Origin: Burkholderiales bacterium | GTDB lineage: Bacteria > Pseudomonadota > Gammaproteobacteria > Burkholderiales > Nitrosomonadaceae | DNA: 64,000 nucleotides | Direction of reading: 5' to 3' | NCBI GenBank assembly: GCA_024235735.1 | Contig: JACKLU010000007.1 | Coordinates: 98,371-162,370 of the forward strand | Shown here: positions 16,447-26,012 of the stretch, in pieces | How the letters are laid out: each line of letters opens with the position of its first letter | How positions within the stretch are numbered: the first letter of the stretch is position 1 | Position numbers and translations under genes: made by a program | Notes under the pieces: generated by a model | Told to the model about the DNA's origin: nothing | Seen by the model: only the letters and a program-made list of their open reading frames with translations | The model's database searches: none

Positions 16447-18177
16447 ATGATCAGATATTCCAAAATTAATTTGTTTGATGCAGGAGCTCTTGCGCTGCTG
16501 GCAACACTGGTCGGCGTTATGTCCGCTTATGCCTCGCTGGCTTTTTTATGGGCCATTGATTATCTGCATTTGTTAGGGGTCGGTGCCCACGGCAGCACTT
16601 TGTATACCTATTTGGAAAATATATCCATCTGGCATTTATTTTTTCTTCCCGTGGCCGGTGCTGTTATTGTTCGCATGATTATACAGTACGGCATGCCCGG
16701 GCAACGCCATCAGGGCCCGGCTGATGTCATTGCCGCTGCACGGATTGGGCAAGGCGTACTGTCAATCCGGGCTGGCATCGCCAGTGCTGCTGCCAGCATT
16801 TTGTCTATTGGCAGCGGCGCATCCGTGGGACGGTACGGTCCTGCCGTTCATCTGGGCGCTTCAGTGGGTTCATGGGTGGCGCAATGCATGAAAATGACAT
16901 CAGACCAGAATAAAACGCTGCTTGCCTGTGGCGTGGCTGGCGCGATTTCCGCTTCGTTTTCCGCACCGCTGGCAGGTTTGGTGTTTGCACATGAAGTTAT
17001 TCTGGGCCGCTTTGAAAGTAAATCGGTTATGCCGATCGCTATCTCATCCGTGGTTGCCAGCGCCATTGTTCGAAGTCATGAATTTAACACGATACTTTTC
17101 ATGCTGCCGGACATGTCAATAGTGAATTATTGGGAATATTTTCTCTTTGCAGTATTGGGCATTACCGGGGGAGGGCTTGCGGTTTTATATATGGCGTTAA
17201 TGCATCGCCTGACAAAGTTATTTGAGCAGTTGCCTGTTTCCGGGTTGTCCAGGGCCTTGCTGGGCGGTTTCGCGCTCGGTGTTATTGTGATCATTTTTCC
17301 GCAGACTTTCGGGGTGGGAGAACAGGTGATCAACGATGCACTGCATTTGCAAATTTCTGCCGATGTTTTGATGCTGCTGGTTCTGGCGAAATTACTGGCT
17401 ACATCCGTCAGTTTCGCGGCCGGTTTCTCGGGGGGGATATTTGGTCCGGCGCTTTTTCTTGGCGCCATGATGGGCACTGCCTTTGGTTTGGGTGTTTTTG
17501 AAGTGACCGATAGTGCATCTCTGCCGGCTGTTTACGGTGTGGTGGGCATGGGTGCTGTCATCAGCAGAGTTATAGGTGCGCCGATCACAACGATTCTAAT
17601 CGTGTTCGAATTGACCGGAAGCTATGCGTTAATGACAGCCGTGATGGTTTCTGTTGTCATTGGCGGCATGGTTACCCGGCAATTGTTCAATCAATCCTAT
17701 TTTCACCATCAATTACGTATGCGGAGCATAGCGCCCGATACGGAACCAGTCGAACAGATATTGCGGGAGATGCCGTTGCGGACGATAAAATCCGATGCAT
17801 TTATCGCGATGACTGATGATATGACGTTAGCGGAGGCGCGCGGTATGATGAATAATCAACGTTGCCATGAAGCATGCTTTGTCGTCGATCAGAACGGGAG
17901 GTTTCTGGGCCGGCTTTATGCAGCGTCGTTATATGCCTGTGGCGATGAGGAGATGCCGTTGAAACATATTTCGCATATTTATGTTGAGCCGTTGTTGGTT
18001 TTCACCGAGGACATGAATGTTTATGCGGCGTATCTGAAATTAAAGGATTATAAAGACGCCGCCATTCCGCTGGTCAAGGATCTCGAGTCATTGCAGATGC
18101 AAGGTGTTGTTTATGTCAGTGACTTGGCTTCAGCCTGTTTGCAGGCATTTGAGAAAAACCGCGACGATGTCAGCTAA
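16447..18177 (+). CDS. ClC-family chloride transporter/channel with C-terminal CBS domains
   Basis: A 576-residue membrane protein of the ClC family that moves chloride or a related anion. The ion-pathway motif that is G-R-E-G-P in E. coli ClC-ec1 is here GSGASVGRYGPAVHLG (122-137), so the gating glutamate is replaced by tyrosine Y130. The other pore motif is GIFGPALFLG. About 12-14 hydrophobic segments precede residue 420, and the last 150 residues form a CBS pair (FIAMTDDMTLAEARGMM, FTEDMNVYAAYLK) that could bind nucleotides. Without the glutamate, proton-coupled exchange is unlikely and passive conduction is more probable. It stands alone between regB and DAHP synthase. Confidence 0.9.
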   Translation: MIRYSKINLFDAGALALLATLVGVMSAYASLAFLWAIDYLHLLGVGAHGSTLYTYLENISIWHLFFLPVAGAVIVRMIIQYGMPGQRHQGPADVIAAARIGQGVLSIRAGIASAAASILSIGSGASVGRYGPAVHLGASVGSWVAQCMKMTSDQNKTLLACGVAGAISASFSAPLAGLVFAHEVILGRFESKSVMPIAISSVVASAIVRSHEFNTILFMLPDMSIVNYWEYFLFAVLGITGGGLAVLYMALMHRLTKLFEQLPVSGLSRALLGGFALGVIVIIFPQTFGVGEQVINDALHLQISADVLMLLVLAKLLATSVSFAAGFSGGIFGPALFLGAMMGTAFGLGVFEVTDSASLPAVYGVVGMGAVISRVIGAPITTILIVFELTGSYALMTAVMVSVVIGGMVTRQLFNQSYFHHQLRMRSIAPDTEPVEQILREMPLRTIKSDAFIAMTDDMTLAEARGMMNNQRCHEACFVVDQNGRFLGRLYAASLYACGDEEMPLKHISHIYVEPLLVFTEDMNVYAAYLKLKDYKDAAIPLVKDLESLQMQGVVYVSDLASACLQAFEKNRDDVS

Positions 18178-18306
18178 TACGATCATAGCGACAGAACTTT
18201 TTTTCGGTTAGAATGCGCTGACGATTTCCCTGTGTTGTGACCGCTTGTTAAGATTGTATGCACATTACGCTTTCCTGAAATAAGGCAAAGCCAATCAATA
18301 ATTTTT

Positions 18307-19422
18307 ATGATTCTGATTTTAGTCCCCAATACCCGCCCAGACAGTTTGGAATATAAGCAGTTATTGACACATCTCAACAACTTGCCTGGCATCACTACGC
18401 GCGTTCATACCGAAGTCGGTACAGAGCAAACCTTGACCGAACTGTATCTTGTCGGAAATACCAAGGCGCTATCTGTCGATGACATCAGAAATCTTCCCTG
18501 CGTTGATCGGGTCGTGCGGGTGTCGGAGGAGTACCGTATTCTGGGTCGCCATCAGAATGACGAGCGCTCGACCAGTTTTACCTATAACGACGTGGTTTTT
18601 GGCCAGGAAACCTTAAATGTGTTTGCCGGCTTATGCGCAGTCGATACGCTGGAGCATGTCGAAATCATGATGCGGGTGTTGCAGGAGAATGGGCAAGTCT
18701 GCACCCGAATGGGCGCATATAAGCCACGGACCAGCCCTTATTCGTTTCAAGGACACGGTAAATCTTGCCTGCCTTATGTTTTTGATCTGGCAGGCAAGTA
18801 CGGCATTAAAGTCATCGCGATGGAAATAACGCATGAAGTTCATCTGGATGAGATACGTACAGCGCTGCATCAGACCGGGAATGCAACAGGTATCATGCTG
18901 CAAATTGGCACCCGGAATACACAGAACTTTGAATTATTGAAAATTGTGGGGCGTCAACAGGATTTTCCGGTGCTCATTAAGCGCGGATTTGGCATCACGC
19001 TGGATGAATCCTTGAATGCGGCCGAGTATCTTGCTTCCGAAGGCAATCGCAAGGTTGTTTTCGGTCTGCGTGGCATGAAAACCAATATGGGGGATCCGCA
19101 TCGCAATTTTGTCGATTTTGCGCATGTTCCCGTGGTCAAGCGGTTAACGCGTATGCCGGTTTGCATTGATCCTTCACACTCCGTCGGAACGCGGGCGGCT
19201 TCGCCGGATGGTATTCTGGATATCATGCATGTAACGGCGCAGGGTATCATAGCAGGAGCCAATATGGTGCTGGTTGATTTTCACCCGTCGCCTGGTAAAG
19301 CACTGGTTGACGGACCTCAAGCGTTGTTGTTAAAGGAATTGCCGTTGTTTCTGGAAGATATCCGGATCGCACGAGACGCCTATTTGAAACGCGCTGAACT
19401 GGTCAAGCAGTACCAGGGATAG
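18307..19422 (+). CDS. aroF: 3-deoxy-7-phosphoheptulonate synthase (type I beta, AroF-like)
   Basis: First enzyme of the shikimate pathway, condensing phosphoenolpyruvate and erythrose 4-phosphate. The 371-residue protein has an N-terminal ferredoxin-like regulatory extension (residues 1-75, MILILVPNT onward) as in the Thermotoga-type enzyme, then the TIM barrel with GAYKPRTSPYSFQG, VLIKRGFG, the metal-binding DPSHSVGTR and VDFHPSPGKALVDGPQ. Feedback control through the N-terminal domain is typical of this subgroup. ispH follows 52 bp downstream on the same strand. Confidence 0.93.
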   Translation: MILILVPNTRPDSLEYKQLLTHLNNLPGITTRVHTEVGTEQTLTELYLVGNTKALSVDDIRNLPCVDRVVRVSEEYRILGRHQNDERSTSFTYNDVVFGQETLNVFAGLCAVDTLEHVEIMMRVLQENGQVCTRMGAYKPRTSPYSFQGHGKSCLPYVFDLAGKYGIKVIAMEITHEVHLDEIRTALHQTGNATGIMLQIGTRNTQNFELLKIVGRQQDFPVLIKRGFGITLDESLNAAEYLASEGNRKVVFGLRGMKTNMGDPHRNFVDFAHVPVVKRLTRMPVCIDPSHSVGTRAASPDGILDIMHVTAQGIIAGANMVLVDFHPSPGKALVDGPQALLLKELPLFLEDIRIARDAYLKRAELVKQYQG

Positions 19423-19474
19423 GGATGAACAATCGTATGTTTTTTGTCTGATAAGTATCTGTGGAGACGAGTAA

Positions 19475-20425
19475 ATGATAAAGGTATTGCTTTCCAATCC
19501 AAGGGGATTTTGTGCCGGGGTTGATCGCGCCATTGGAATTGTCGAGCGTGCGCTTTCGCTACATGGCGCGCCGATTTATGTACGCCACGAGGTGGTGCAC
19601 AATCGCTTTGTGGTTGAAGATCTGGAGAGAAAGGGGGCGGTTTTTGTTGAAAATCTCGATGAAGTGCCCAAAAACAGCATTCTGATTTTCAGCGCGCATG
19701 GTGTTTCACATGCCGTACGTCGCGAGGCGGCCGAACGTAAACTCAAGGTATTTGATGCCACTTGCCCGCTAGTGACAAAAGTGCATGTCGAGGTCGCAAA
19801 AATGCGCAAGGAGGGCAAGGAAATTGTCATGATCGGTCATCAAGGCCACCCTGAAGTTGAAGGCACGATGGGGCAGATTGAGGGTGGCGATACGGGTATG
19901 TATCTTGTCGAGACGGAAGAGGATGTTCAGAAGCTGCAAGTCAAGGATGAATCCAATCTGGCGTATGTCACGCAGACGACTTTGTCTGTTGATGATGCCG
20001 CGCGTATTGTTAACGCTTTGAAGATGCGTTTTCCGAAGATCAGCGGTCCTAAAAAAGATGATATCTGTTATGCGACGCAGAATCGGCAGGATGCTGTGAA
20101 AAAAATGGTGAAACAATGCGATCTGGCGATCGTGGTCGGCTCGCCGAACAGTTCGAACTCCAACCGGTTGTGCGAGGTTGCACGGAATGCGAATGTCGAG
20201 GCATACATGGTGGATAATGCTGAGCAGTTGAAAGAAGAATGGTTTGTCGGCAAACACCATATCGGTATCACTGCAGGAGCATCGGCGCCTGAGATTCTTG
20301 TGCAACAGGTGTTATCCCGGATTAAACAGATTGGCGCGCAGCAGACCGGTGAGGCAGTGGCTATCGAGGAACTTGGCGGTGTTGTGGAGTCGGTGGTTTT
20401 TCCGATGCCCAAGGGTATAGAATAG
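19475..20425 (+). CDS. ispH: 4-hydroxy-3-methylbut-2-enyl diphosphate reductase
   Basis: Last enzyme of the MEP pathway, a [4Fe-4S] protein making isopentenyl and dimethylallyl diphosphate. The 316 residues show the first cluster cysteine in [12 protein letters not shown], the second in [11 protein letters not shown], the third in [13 protein letters not shown], the catalytic glutamate in [11 protein letters not shown], and the conserved [13 protein letters not shown] end. Its product feeds isoprenoids, including the squalene cyclised by the hopanoid genes at 35-40 kb, though the two regions are not linked in an operon. Confidence 0.96.
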   Translation: MIKVLLSNPRGFCAGVDRAIGIVERALSLHGAPIYVRHEVVHNRFVVEDLERKGAVFVENLDEVPKNSILIFSAHGVSHAVRREAAERKLKVFDATCPLVTKVHVEVAKMRKEGKEIVMIGHQGHPEVEGTMGQIEGGDTGMYLVETEEDVQKLQVKDESNLAYVTQTTLSVDDAARIVNALKMRFPKISGPKKDDICYATQNRQDAVKKMVKQCDLAIVVGSPNSSNSNRLCEVARNANVEAYMVDNAEQLKEEWFVGKHHIGITAGASAPEILVQQVLSRIKQIGAQQTGEAVAIEELGGVVESVVFPMPKGIE

Positions 20426-20473
20426 AAAAAATTGTTCGCAAAAAACATTCAACTTGCCTACATTGGCTGTACC

Positions 20474-21649
20474 TCAAAATCCAGACGAAGGAGATTGGAT
20501 ATGGGTAGTAGGCGGTGATGAATGGCATTGTGACCATCCAGACTGATAGGGACTGACATCAATTTGCTGTGCTGAGCTAGTGATGGTATTGGCAAGAATT
20601 TCAGCGCTTGCAGGCGCCATGGTTACGCCATAGCGAAAGTGACCACTATTCAAATAAAGGTTGGTCAATTCTGGGTGACGACTTATGGTCGGGATGTTCA
20701 GTGGGGAATATGGACGTAGTCCGGACCAGTGGCCGATGACAGAGCTGTCATGTAATTGAGGCAGAATGGACTGTGCCTGCTTCAGTAATTTTCGCCGGAC
20801 TGATGTGGTAATTCGTTTATCAAAGCCGGTATTTTCCACTGTACTGCCAAGTAACAAGTGCCCATCTTGCCGTGGTATGAGATAAAGGCTCTCTTGGACG
20901 ACGATGGTCGATAGCGGCTGCGCATCAAATTTGAATAACAGCATCTGTCCCTTGACAGGCTGAATATTCAAGCCCAGGGCATGTTCGCCGAGTACCCGTT
21001 GACTCCATGCGCCTGCTGCAATGATGTAATTGTCCGCTTCAAATATACCGCATGATGATTGGACGGACAGAATTTTATTCTGCTGAACTTTCCAGTTGTG
21101 CACGCAGCAGTTTTCAACGAGATGTCCGCCAAGCTGAATCACGCGCTGGCGCAACGCGTGCAGCAGTCGCGGGTTACGGATTTGCGCGATATCGGGTAGC
21201 ACAACAGCTTCGATACTGCCCGAACCATCATTGACTGTGTGTTGATTTTCTTCAACAAGGAGGGGCATCGACAGTATTTGTCTTTGCATGTTGATGCCAT
21301 GCGTTGCGCACCAGGCTGTGGCGTTTTGTATGTCCACGGGCGGTAATACAGTCATGCCGCACTGATGATATTCCGGATCAATGCCGGTTGCGTTATGCAG
21401 TGCGGCGACCCAACCAGGAAATAAGGCGGTGCTGTAATGAATCAATTGTGTCACAGCATCGGTATAATCCCAGGGACAAATCGGCGAGAGAATGCCCCCG
21501 CCCGCCCAGGAAGACTCCATGCCTGCTTGGCCGCGTTCAAGAACTCTAACCTTGGCGCCGCTTTCCAGTAGTTTTAATGCTGTAGCCAGACCAATCACGC
21601 CTGCTCCTACAATGATGATGTCGTGTGTTGTAAGCGTCAGCGGTTTCAT
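20474..21649 (-). CDS. thiO: Glycine oxidase ThiO
   Basis: A 391-residue FAD enzyme oxidising glycine to the iminoacetate used for the thiazole ring of thiamine. The dinucleotide-binding fold is IIVGAGVIGLATALKLLESGAKVRVLERG near residues 11-40, followed by SSWAGGGILSP, typical of ThiO. PVKGQMLLF and the C-terminal SGHFRYGVTMAPASA close the family pattern. No other thi gene and no TPP riboswitch is visible next to it. An identity as a general D-amino-acid/glycine oxidase cannot be excluded. It converges with ispH. Confidence 0.88.
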   Translation of the reverse strand: MKPLTLTTHDIIIVGAGVIGLATALKLLESGAKVRVLERGQAGMESSWAGGGILSPICPWDYTDAVTQLIHYSTALFPGWVAALHNATGIDPEYHQCGMTVLPPVDIQNATAWCATHGINMQRQILSMPLLVEENQHTVNDGSGSIEAVVLPDIAQIRNPRLLHALRQRVIQLGGHLVENCCVHNWKVQQNKILSVQSSCGIFEADNYIIAAGAWSQRVLGEHALGLNIQPVKGQMLLFKFDAQPLSTIVVQESLYLIPRQDGHLLLGSTVENTGFDKRITTSVRRKLLKQAQSILPQLHDSSVIGHWSGLRPYSPLNIPTISRHPELTNLYLNSGHFRYGVTMAPASAEILANTITSSAQQIDVSPYQSGWSQCHSSPPTTHIQSPSSGF

Positions 21650-21736
21650 GCGTTAAGGGTTGTGACGTATCTGAATTTTAAGAAACACACGCTTTATAAG
21701 CGGATCGGGTTGTTGTCGCGGCAGACAAGGCAAGGT

Positions 21737-21767
21737 GTGAATCATTTCCGATCCGGAAATGATTCAC
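21737..21767. repeat. Perfect 14-bp hairpin between the protoglobin gene and thiO
   Basis: GTGAATCATTTCCG (21737-21750) and CGGAAATGATTCAC (21754-21767) are exact inverted repeats separated by only ATC. The hairpin lies 56 bp after the protoglobin stop and 88 bp before the thiO start, both on the minus strand. No T-run follows, so it is not a canonical terminator. It may end or stabilise the globin mRNA, or be an operator for thiO. Confidence 0.85.
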
Positions 21768-21822
21768 TGGTAATTAATGTAGAAGAGAACAGGAACAGCG
21801 ATTATAGCGTCCCTTGTTTTTC

Positions 21823-22413
21823 TTAGAATTGATTGTCGCGTACATAGGGTTGTGACCACAGAATGACTTGCATCAGTACAGATTTGCGCCAGGCATCCTG
21901 CATTTTGTCGACATCCTGACTTGAATGGCCGCCTTTTTCCAGGAATGGACGCAGTGTAGTCGTGATCGGCACCTGAAGTGCGAGGATATAGCGTAAATTG
22001 ATGATAGGTACAGAGTCGACGCCGTCGGTTTTATTCTTCTTTATACTGTTATGGCGTAATCCGATTTCATATTGATAGTTAAGCCAGTTTTGGTCGTAAT
22101 CGGCGCTGGCGGTATCCAGAATCCATTGCCCGAAACGTTTGCGTACAGCGCCAAGATAATCCATATTGGGTTGACCATCCGAAGCTTTTGTAAAATAGTG
22201 CAGCAAAAATGGCGTTGAACCGACAAAACCGTACCAGACGTCCAGAATTTCCTCGATTTGTCCTTTTAAAACATCGTGAGACATTTTCAAATAGCGTACA
22301 TCATCTTCACTAAACAAAGCAGCCTGCTTGAGTTTTGCAAAATCATCCACAGAGATGGGAGAAGTTGCCACTTCAGCTGTACCATAGGTATATCCAGGAA
22401 TATTAGCAGTCAT
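21823..22413 (-). CDS. Single-domain protoglobin
   Basis: A 196-residue haem protein of the globin-coupled-sensor lineage without a signalling domain. The N-terminus MTANIPGYTYG carries the IPGYTYG motif also seen in Methanosarcina protoglobin. W60 and Y61 occupy the same numbers as the distal Trp60/Tyr61 pair of that protein, and H121 in YEIGLRHN fits the proximal haem ligand. AAGGAAA lies six bases before ATG 22413. Protoglobins bind O2, CO and NO. A role in NO or reactive nitrogen handling would suit an ammonia oxidiser but is inferred only. Two inverted repeats occupy the upstream 170 bp. Confidence 0.93.
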   Translation of the reverse strand: MTANIPGYTYGTAEVATSPISVDDFAKLKQAALFSEDDVRYLKMSHDVLKGQIEEILDVWYGFVGSTPFLLHYFTKASDGQPNMDYLGAVRKRFGQWILDTASADYDQNWLNYQYEIGLRHNSIKKNKTDGVDSVPIINLRYILALQVPITTTLRPFLEKGGHSSQDVDKMQDAWRKSVLMQVILWSQPYVRDNQF

Positions 22414-22458
22414 AAAAATTTCCTTTTAATTACGATTGATTTGAACATCGAACATACT

Positions 22459-22584
22459 GATATAGCCGGCAGCGGCAGATACAAAGAATGTGAATCTGCC
22501 GGCTATATCCTTGAATTAGGCGGAAAATTCCGGACTGTGTGCGATGAGAATCACATAACCGGAACTTATGCCGGAGGTGATTCT
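22459..22584. repeat. Two inverted repeats upstream of the protoglobin gene
   Basis: First structure: GATATAGCCGGCAG (22459-22472) and CTGCCGGCTATATC (22496-22509), 14 perfect pairs. The loop contains CGGCAGAT, which can instead pair with ATCTGCCG (22494-22501), so two exclusive foldings exist. Second structure: AGAATCAC (22547-22554) and GTGATTCT (22577-22584) with CCGG/CCGG inside. They lie 46-171 bp before ATG 22413 and would be in the 5' leader if transcription starts further up. They could equally be the end signals of the gene at 22661. Confidence 0.78.
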
Positions 22585-22660
22585 ACCGCATTGATTGAAG
22601 AATGCGCATGACTTTGATTTTTGATTTGCTGTGATTGTCAACTATTCAGGCAGATCAGTT

Positions 22661-23110
22661 TTATGCCGAGCCAAAATTTAAATCCGCAATCAAGGTCATA
22701 TCCTTTTTTCTCTGTTGCACCGCAGTGCGCAGTTTATTTAAAAGCATGCTTAATTGTAGATTGAAACTGTCCGCTGCTATGGCGCGATTCCATTCATCAC
22801 CGTCAGGATCGGTTTCGTCCAGGTTTCTCCAGAAGAAAAGACAAAAATCCTGGAAAGGGATGGGTTGCGCAGCGATCAGATCGGCTTTGTTTTTTTGGCT
22901 GATCCACGGTTGTCTTCGTTTTATCAAATCTTCAGCACCGTGAAGTACAGTAACAGTCAGAAAATCGTATAAATCCGCAGTGCAGCGAATTTTTTCAAAC
23001 TCTGAAAGAATCTGTCCATTCCTGTTCATCGTTATCAGTTGTTGCAGTGCTTCAGTAGAAACTTTCAGGCTGACTCCCGTTTGCAAGGTATAAATTTTAT
23101 CAAGCGTCAT
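22661..23110 (-). CDS. Unrecognised small protein (149 residues)
   Basis: I do not recognise this protein. The start used is ATG 23110 (MTLDKIYTLQTGVSLKVS); an in-frame TTG at 23176 would add 22 residues and has no better ribosome site. The sequence is soluble-looking and mixed alpha/beta, with HGAEDLIKRRQPWIS and PFQDFCLFFWRNLDETDPDGDEW as the most distinctive parts, and no signal peptide or membrane segment. It lies upstream of the protoglobin gene on the same strand with a 247-bp structured gap, so a shared function is possible but unsupported. Confidence 0.6.
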   Translation of the reverse strand: MTLDKIYTLQTGVSLKVSTEALQQLITMNRNGQILSEFEKIRCTADLYDFLTVTVLHGAEDLIKRRQPWISQKNKADLIAAQPIPFQDFCLFFWRNLDETDPDGDEWNRAIAADSFNLQLSMLLNKLRTAVQQRKKDMTLIADLNFGSA

Positions 23111-23254
23111 AGAAGATTGAGATTGAATCGGAAAATCAAAAAAATAACAATCGATTAGATTTGTGGTTTTCTGCAAGGTTCATTTGCTTTCGCTTGTATT
23201 TTGTATTGCTGGTATTTCGCCTGGCGTATATTTTTTGTGGTGAGGTCGGGCAAA

Positions 23255-24457
23255 CTAATTGATGGTTACTCTAGCAAACTTCCGTTTGCCGACCTGAACG
23301 ACAATCAATGCGCCACGAGATAGTTTCAATGATTTATCTTCAATCTTGTCCCCGTTAATTTTCACTGCCCCCTGTTCAATCATACGCAGGGATTCGCTGG
23401 TGCTGGCGGTCAATCCGGTCTGTTTTAGAAGTTGTGTTAGAAAAATTTCATCATCGGTAATGTGCAGGATTTTTTCGGGTATATCCTCGGGTAGTGAACC
23501 ACGTTTGAAGCGCGTTTCAAAATCGATCAATGCGGTTTCGGCTTCCTTGCGGTTATGGAAACGTGTCACTATTTCCTGCGCAAAAAGCACTTTGATATCC
23601 CTCGGATTGCGACCGTCGTTGACTTCTTTGCGCCATGTGCGAATGGTCTCCAGGGACTCAAACGAGAGCAGGTCGATGTAGCGCCACATTAATTGGTCCG
23701 ATACGGACATTAATTTGCCAAAAATTTCCTTCGGATTTTCGGTAATGCCGACATAGTTGTTTAGTGATTTGGACATTTTATTGACGCCATCGAGACCCTC
23801 CAAAAGCGGCATTGTGAGTATGCATTGCTGTGGTTGATCAAAATGCCGTTGCAATTCGCGTCCCATCAGGAGATTGAATTTCTGATCGGTGCCGCCCAGT
23901 TCGAGATCGGCTTTTAGCGCGACAGAATCATAACCTTGAACTAGCGGATATAAAAACTCATGTATCGCGATGGATTGGTTGTTGCGATAGCGTTTTTCAA
24001 AATCATCGCGTTCGAGCATGCGGGCAACGGTATAAGTAGCGGCTAACCGGATAAGATCCGCCGCATTGAACTGATTCATCCAGGTCGAGTTAAAGACAAT
24101 TTCAGTTTTCTCGGGATGCAGAATTTTGAATACCTGGGCAGTGTACGATTTTGCATTTTCAGCCACTTGTTCGCGTGTCAGCGGAGGGCGCGTCGTATTT
24201 TTGCCGCTGGGATCGCCAATCATGCCGGTGAAATCACCGATCAGAAATAGGATATGGTGTCCCAGATCTTGTAGCTGTCGCATTTTGTTAAGCAATACGG
24301 CGTGTCCCAGATGCAAATCGGGTGCGGTGGGATCAAATCCGGCTTTTATTCGTAATCGTTTCCCGGTGCGCAGCTTGTCTTCCAGTTCTTTTTCGATGAG
24401 TAGTTCATGGCTGCCGTGTTTAATGATTTCCAAATGCTGGCTGATAGATATGTTCAC
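23255..24457 (-). CDS. tyrS: Tyrosyl-tRNA synthetase
   Basis: Class I aminoacyl-tRNA synthetase charging tRNA-Tyr. The 400 residues contain the HIGH-type motif HLGH (49-52, within [14 protein letters not shown]), [16 protein letters not shown], the KMSKS loop (NKMSKSLNN, about residue 228) and a C-terminal S4 RNA-binding domain ([18 protein letters not shown]). Domain order and length fit the TyrS form with a longer KMSKS-proximal region. It is divergent from the endopeptidase gene at 24651, with about 190 bp between. Confidence 0.96.
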   Translation of the reverse strand: MNISISQHLEIIKHGSHELLIEKELEDKLRTGKRLRIKAGFDPTAPDLHLGHAVLLNKMRQLQDLGHHILFLIGDFTGMIGDPSGKNTTRPPLTREQVAENAKSYTAQVFKILHPEKTEIVFNSTWMNQFNAADLIRLAATYTVARMLERDDFEKRYRNNQSIAIHEFLYPLVQGYDSVALKADLELGGTDQKFNLLMGRELQRHFDQPQQCILTMPLLEGLDGVNKMSKSLNNYVGITENPKEIFGKLMSVSDQLMWRYIDLLSFESLETIRTWRKEVNDGRNPRDIKVLFAQEIVTRFHNRKEAETALIDFETRFKRGSLPEDIPEKILHITDDEIFLTQLLKQTGLTASTSESLRMIEQGAVKINGDKIEDKSLKLSRGALIVVQVGKRKFARVTIN

Positions 24458-24650
24458 GATAAATAAGTCTTAAAAAAACATTCGCTGAAACGGGGCGGCG
24501 CATGCGAAACCCATGCATTCACGTTCAAAGCCGCAATTTCGTAAATTGTACTTTAGTACATGGCTTGCAATTTTTCATGTTAGAATCGCACAGATTTTTT
24601 GTAGCATGATATAAATTTTAAAGCTAAATAAGCAAAGGGGGCCAACCTAC

Positions 24651-25991
24651 ATGCGATTTATGCCAATACGCAGCAAATCTGGAATTTTAGCGCAAAAATC
24701 ATCCCGACTGACCAAAAAAAAACTACGCTGGTTAATTGTTCTGTCCACTATACCCTTATTTGGTTTTGTGACTGCATTTGGTATAGCACCCAGCTCTACA
24801 TTGTATCAGGACGTTCCGATTGAAGAAGTTGTTCGTGATCTGTACTTACCTGATGTTATTCCTGAACTTGAAATCACATCGAATGAACCTTTCTGGCAGC
24901 AGGAAAACATTCGTCGCGGCGACACCGTTTCAGCAATACTCGACCGGCTGAATGTCAATCCGCAAGATAAAGTCGAATTCATGCGTGTGGCGCGAAATAG
25001 TCGCGCAATGCGCCAGCTGGTCCCAGGCAAAACGATACAGGCACAAACTACAGCAGACGGTGAATTAGTTACGTTGCGCTATTTCTTTGGTCAGGAAGAA
25101 TTGTTCCTGATGGAAAAAACGGACAATGGTTTTATGATGTCCGAGCAAAAAATTGAACTTGAGACGCAAATACAGATGAAATCCGGTGTTGTGAACAGTT
25201 CTCTGTTTGCCGCGACGGATAGTGCAGGTATTCCTAATACGATTACGCTGCAGATGATAGAGATTCTGGCCTCTGATATCGATTTCCACCGTGATTTGCA
25301 CAAAGGAGATCGTTTTGCTGTTGTTTATGAAACATTTATCAATAATGATGGAGAGCACGCCAAAGTTGGCAAGGTTTTGGCTGTAGAATTTGTCAATAAA
25401 GACAAGACTTATCAGGCGGTCTTTTTTCAATCGTCCAATGGTGATTTCGGCTATTACACGCCTGAAGGGAAAAGTCTACGCAAAGCTTTTCTTATGGCGC
25501 CGCTCGATTTTTCACGCATCAGTTCAGGTTTTTCCAACGCGCGTTTTCATCCGGTTCTCAAAGAATGGCGTGCACACAAGGGGATAGACTATGCTGCGCC
25601 CACTGGCACGCCGGTCAAGGCAACAGCGGATGGTGCGGTGAATTTTGTCGGTACGCAGCGGGGGTATGGCAAGCTGGTTGTTCTTAAACATACTGGCCCC
25701 TATGAAACAGCGTATGGTCATTTGTCCCGTTTCGCAAAGGGACTGGCGAATGGGGCTCGAGTCAAACAAGGCGATATCATCGGCTATGTGGGTATGACAG
25801 GTATGGCGACAGGTCCACATCTTCATTATGAGTTAAGAGTGAGCGGCGTGCAGCGCGATCCTGCAAAAGTTGCTTTGCCGGCTGCGATGCCTATAGCCAA
25901 GAAAGATATTTCAGCTTTCCGGAGCGAAGCCGAGTCACTGGTCGCACGGTTGGATATCATCCGGAATATGCATTTCGCCGCATTGGATTAG
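24651..25991 (+). CDS. M23-family murein DD-endopeptidase (MepM-like)
   Basis: A 446-residue envelope protein expected to cut peptide cross-links in peptidoglycan. A membrane anchor lies at residues 27-45 after a basic N-terminus, followed by an OapA/LysM-like region (RRGDTVSAILDRLNVNP). The M23 domain carries zinc ligands H309 and D313 in AHKGIDYAAP and H390/H392 in GPHLHYEL. It starts at ATG 24651 after GGGGG. anmK follows 21 bp downstream, so the two form a cell-wall turnover pair. Confidence 0.92.
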   Translation: MRFMPIRSKSGILAQKSSRLTKKKLRWLIVLSTIPLFGFVTAFGIAPSSTLYQDVPIEEVVRDLYLPDVIPELEITSNEPFWQQENIRRGDTVSAILDRLNVNPQDKVEFMRVARNSRAMRQLVPGKTIQAQTTADGELVTLRYFFGQEELFLMEKTDNGFMMSEQKIELETQIQMKSGVVNSSLFAATDSAGIPNTITLQMIEILASDIDFHRDLHKGDRFAVVYETFINNDGEHAKVGKVLAVEFVNKDKTYQAVFFQSSNGDFGYYTPEGKSLRKAFLMAPLDFSRISSGFSNARFHPVLKEWRAHKGIDYAAPTGTPVKATADGAVNFVGTQRGYGKLVVLKHTGPYETAYGHLSRFAKGLANGARVKQGDIIGYVGMTGMATGPHLHYELRVSGVQRDPAKVALPAAMPIAKKDISAFRSEAESLVARLDIIRNMHFAALD

Positions 25992-26012
25992 TTTTATAAA
26001 TCCGGTCAGTTT

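Noticed and set aside
21650..21822. A TPP riboswitch for thiO
   Set aside because: No thi-box consensus (CTGAGA and its partner) is found on the minus strand of this gap.
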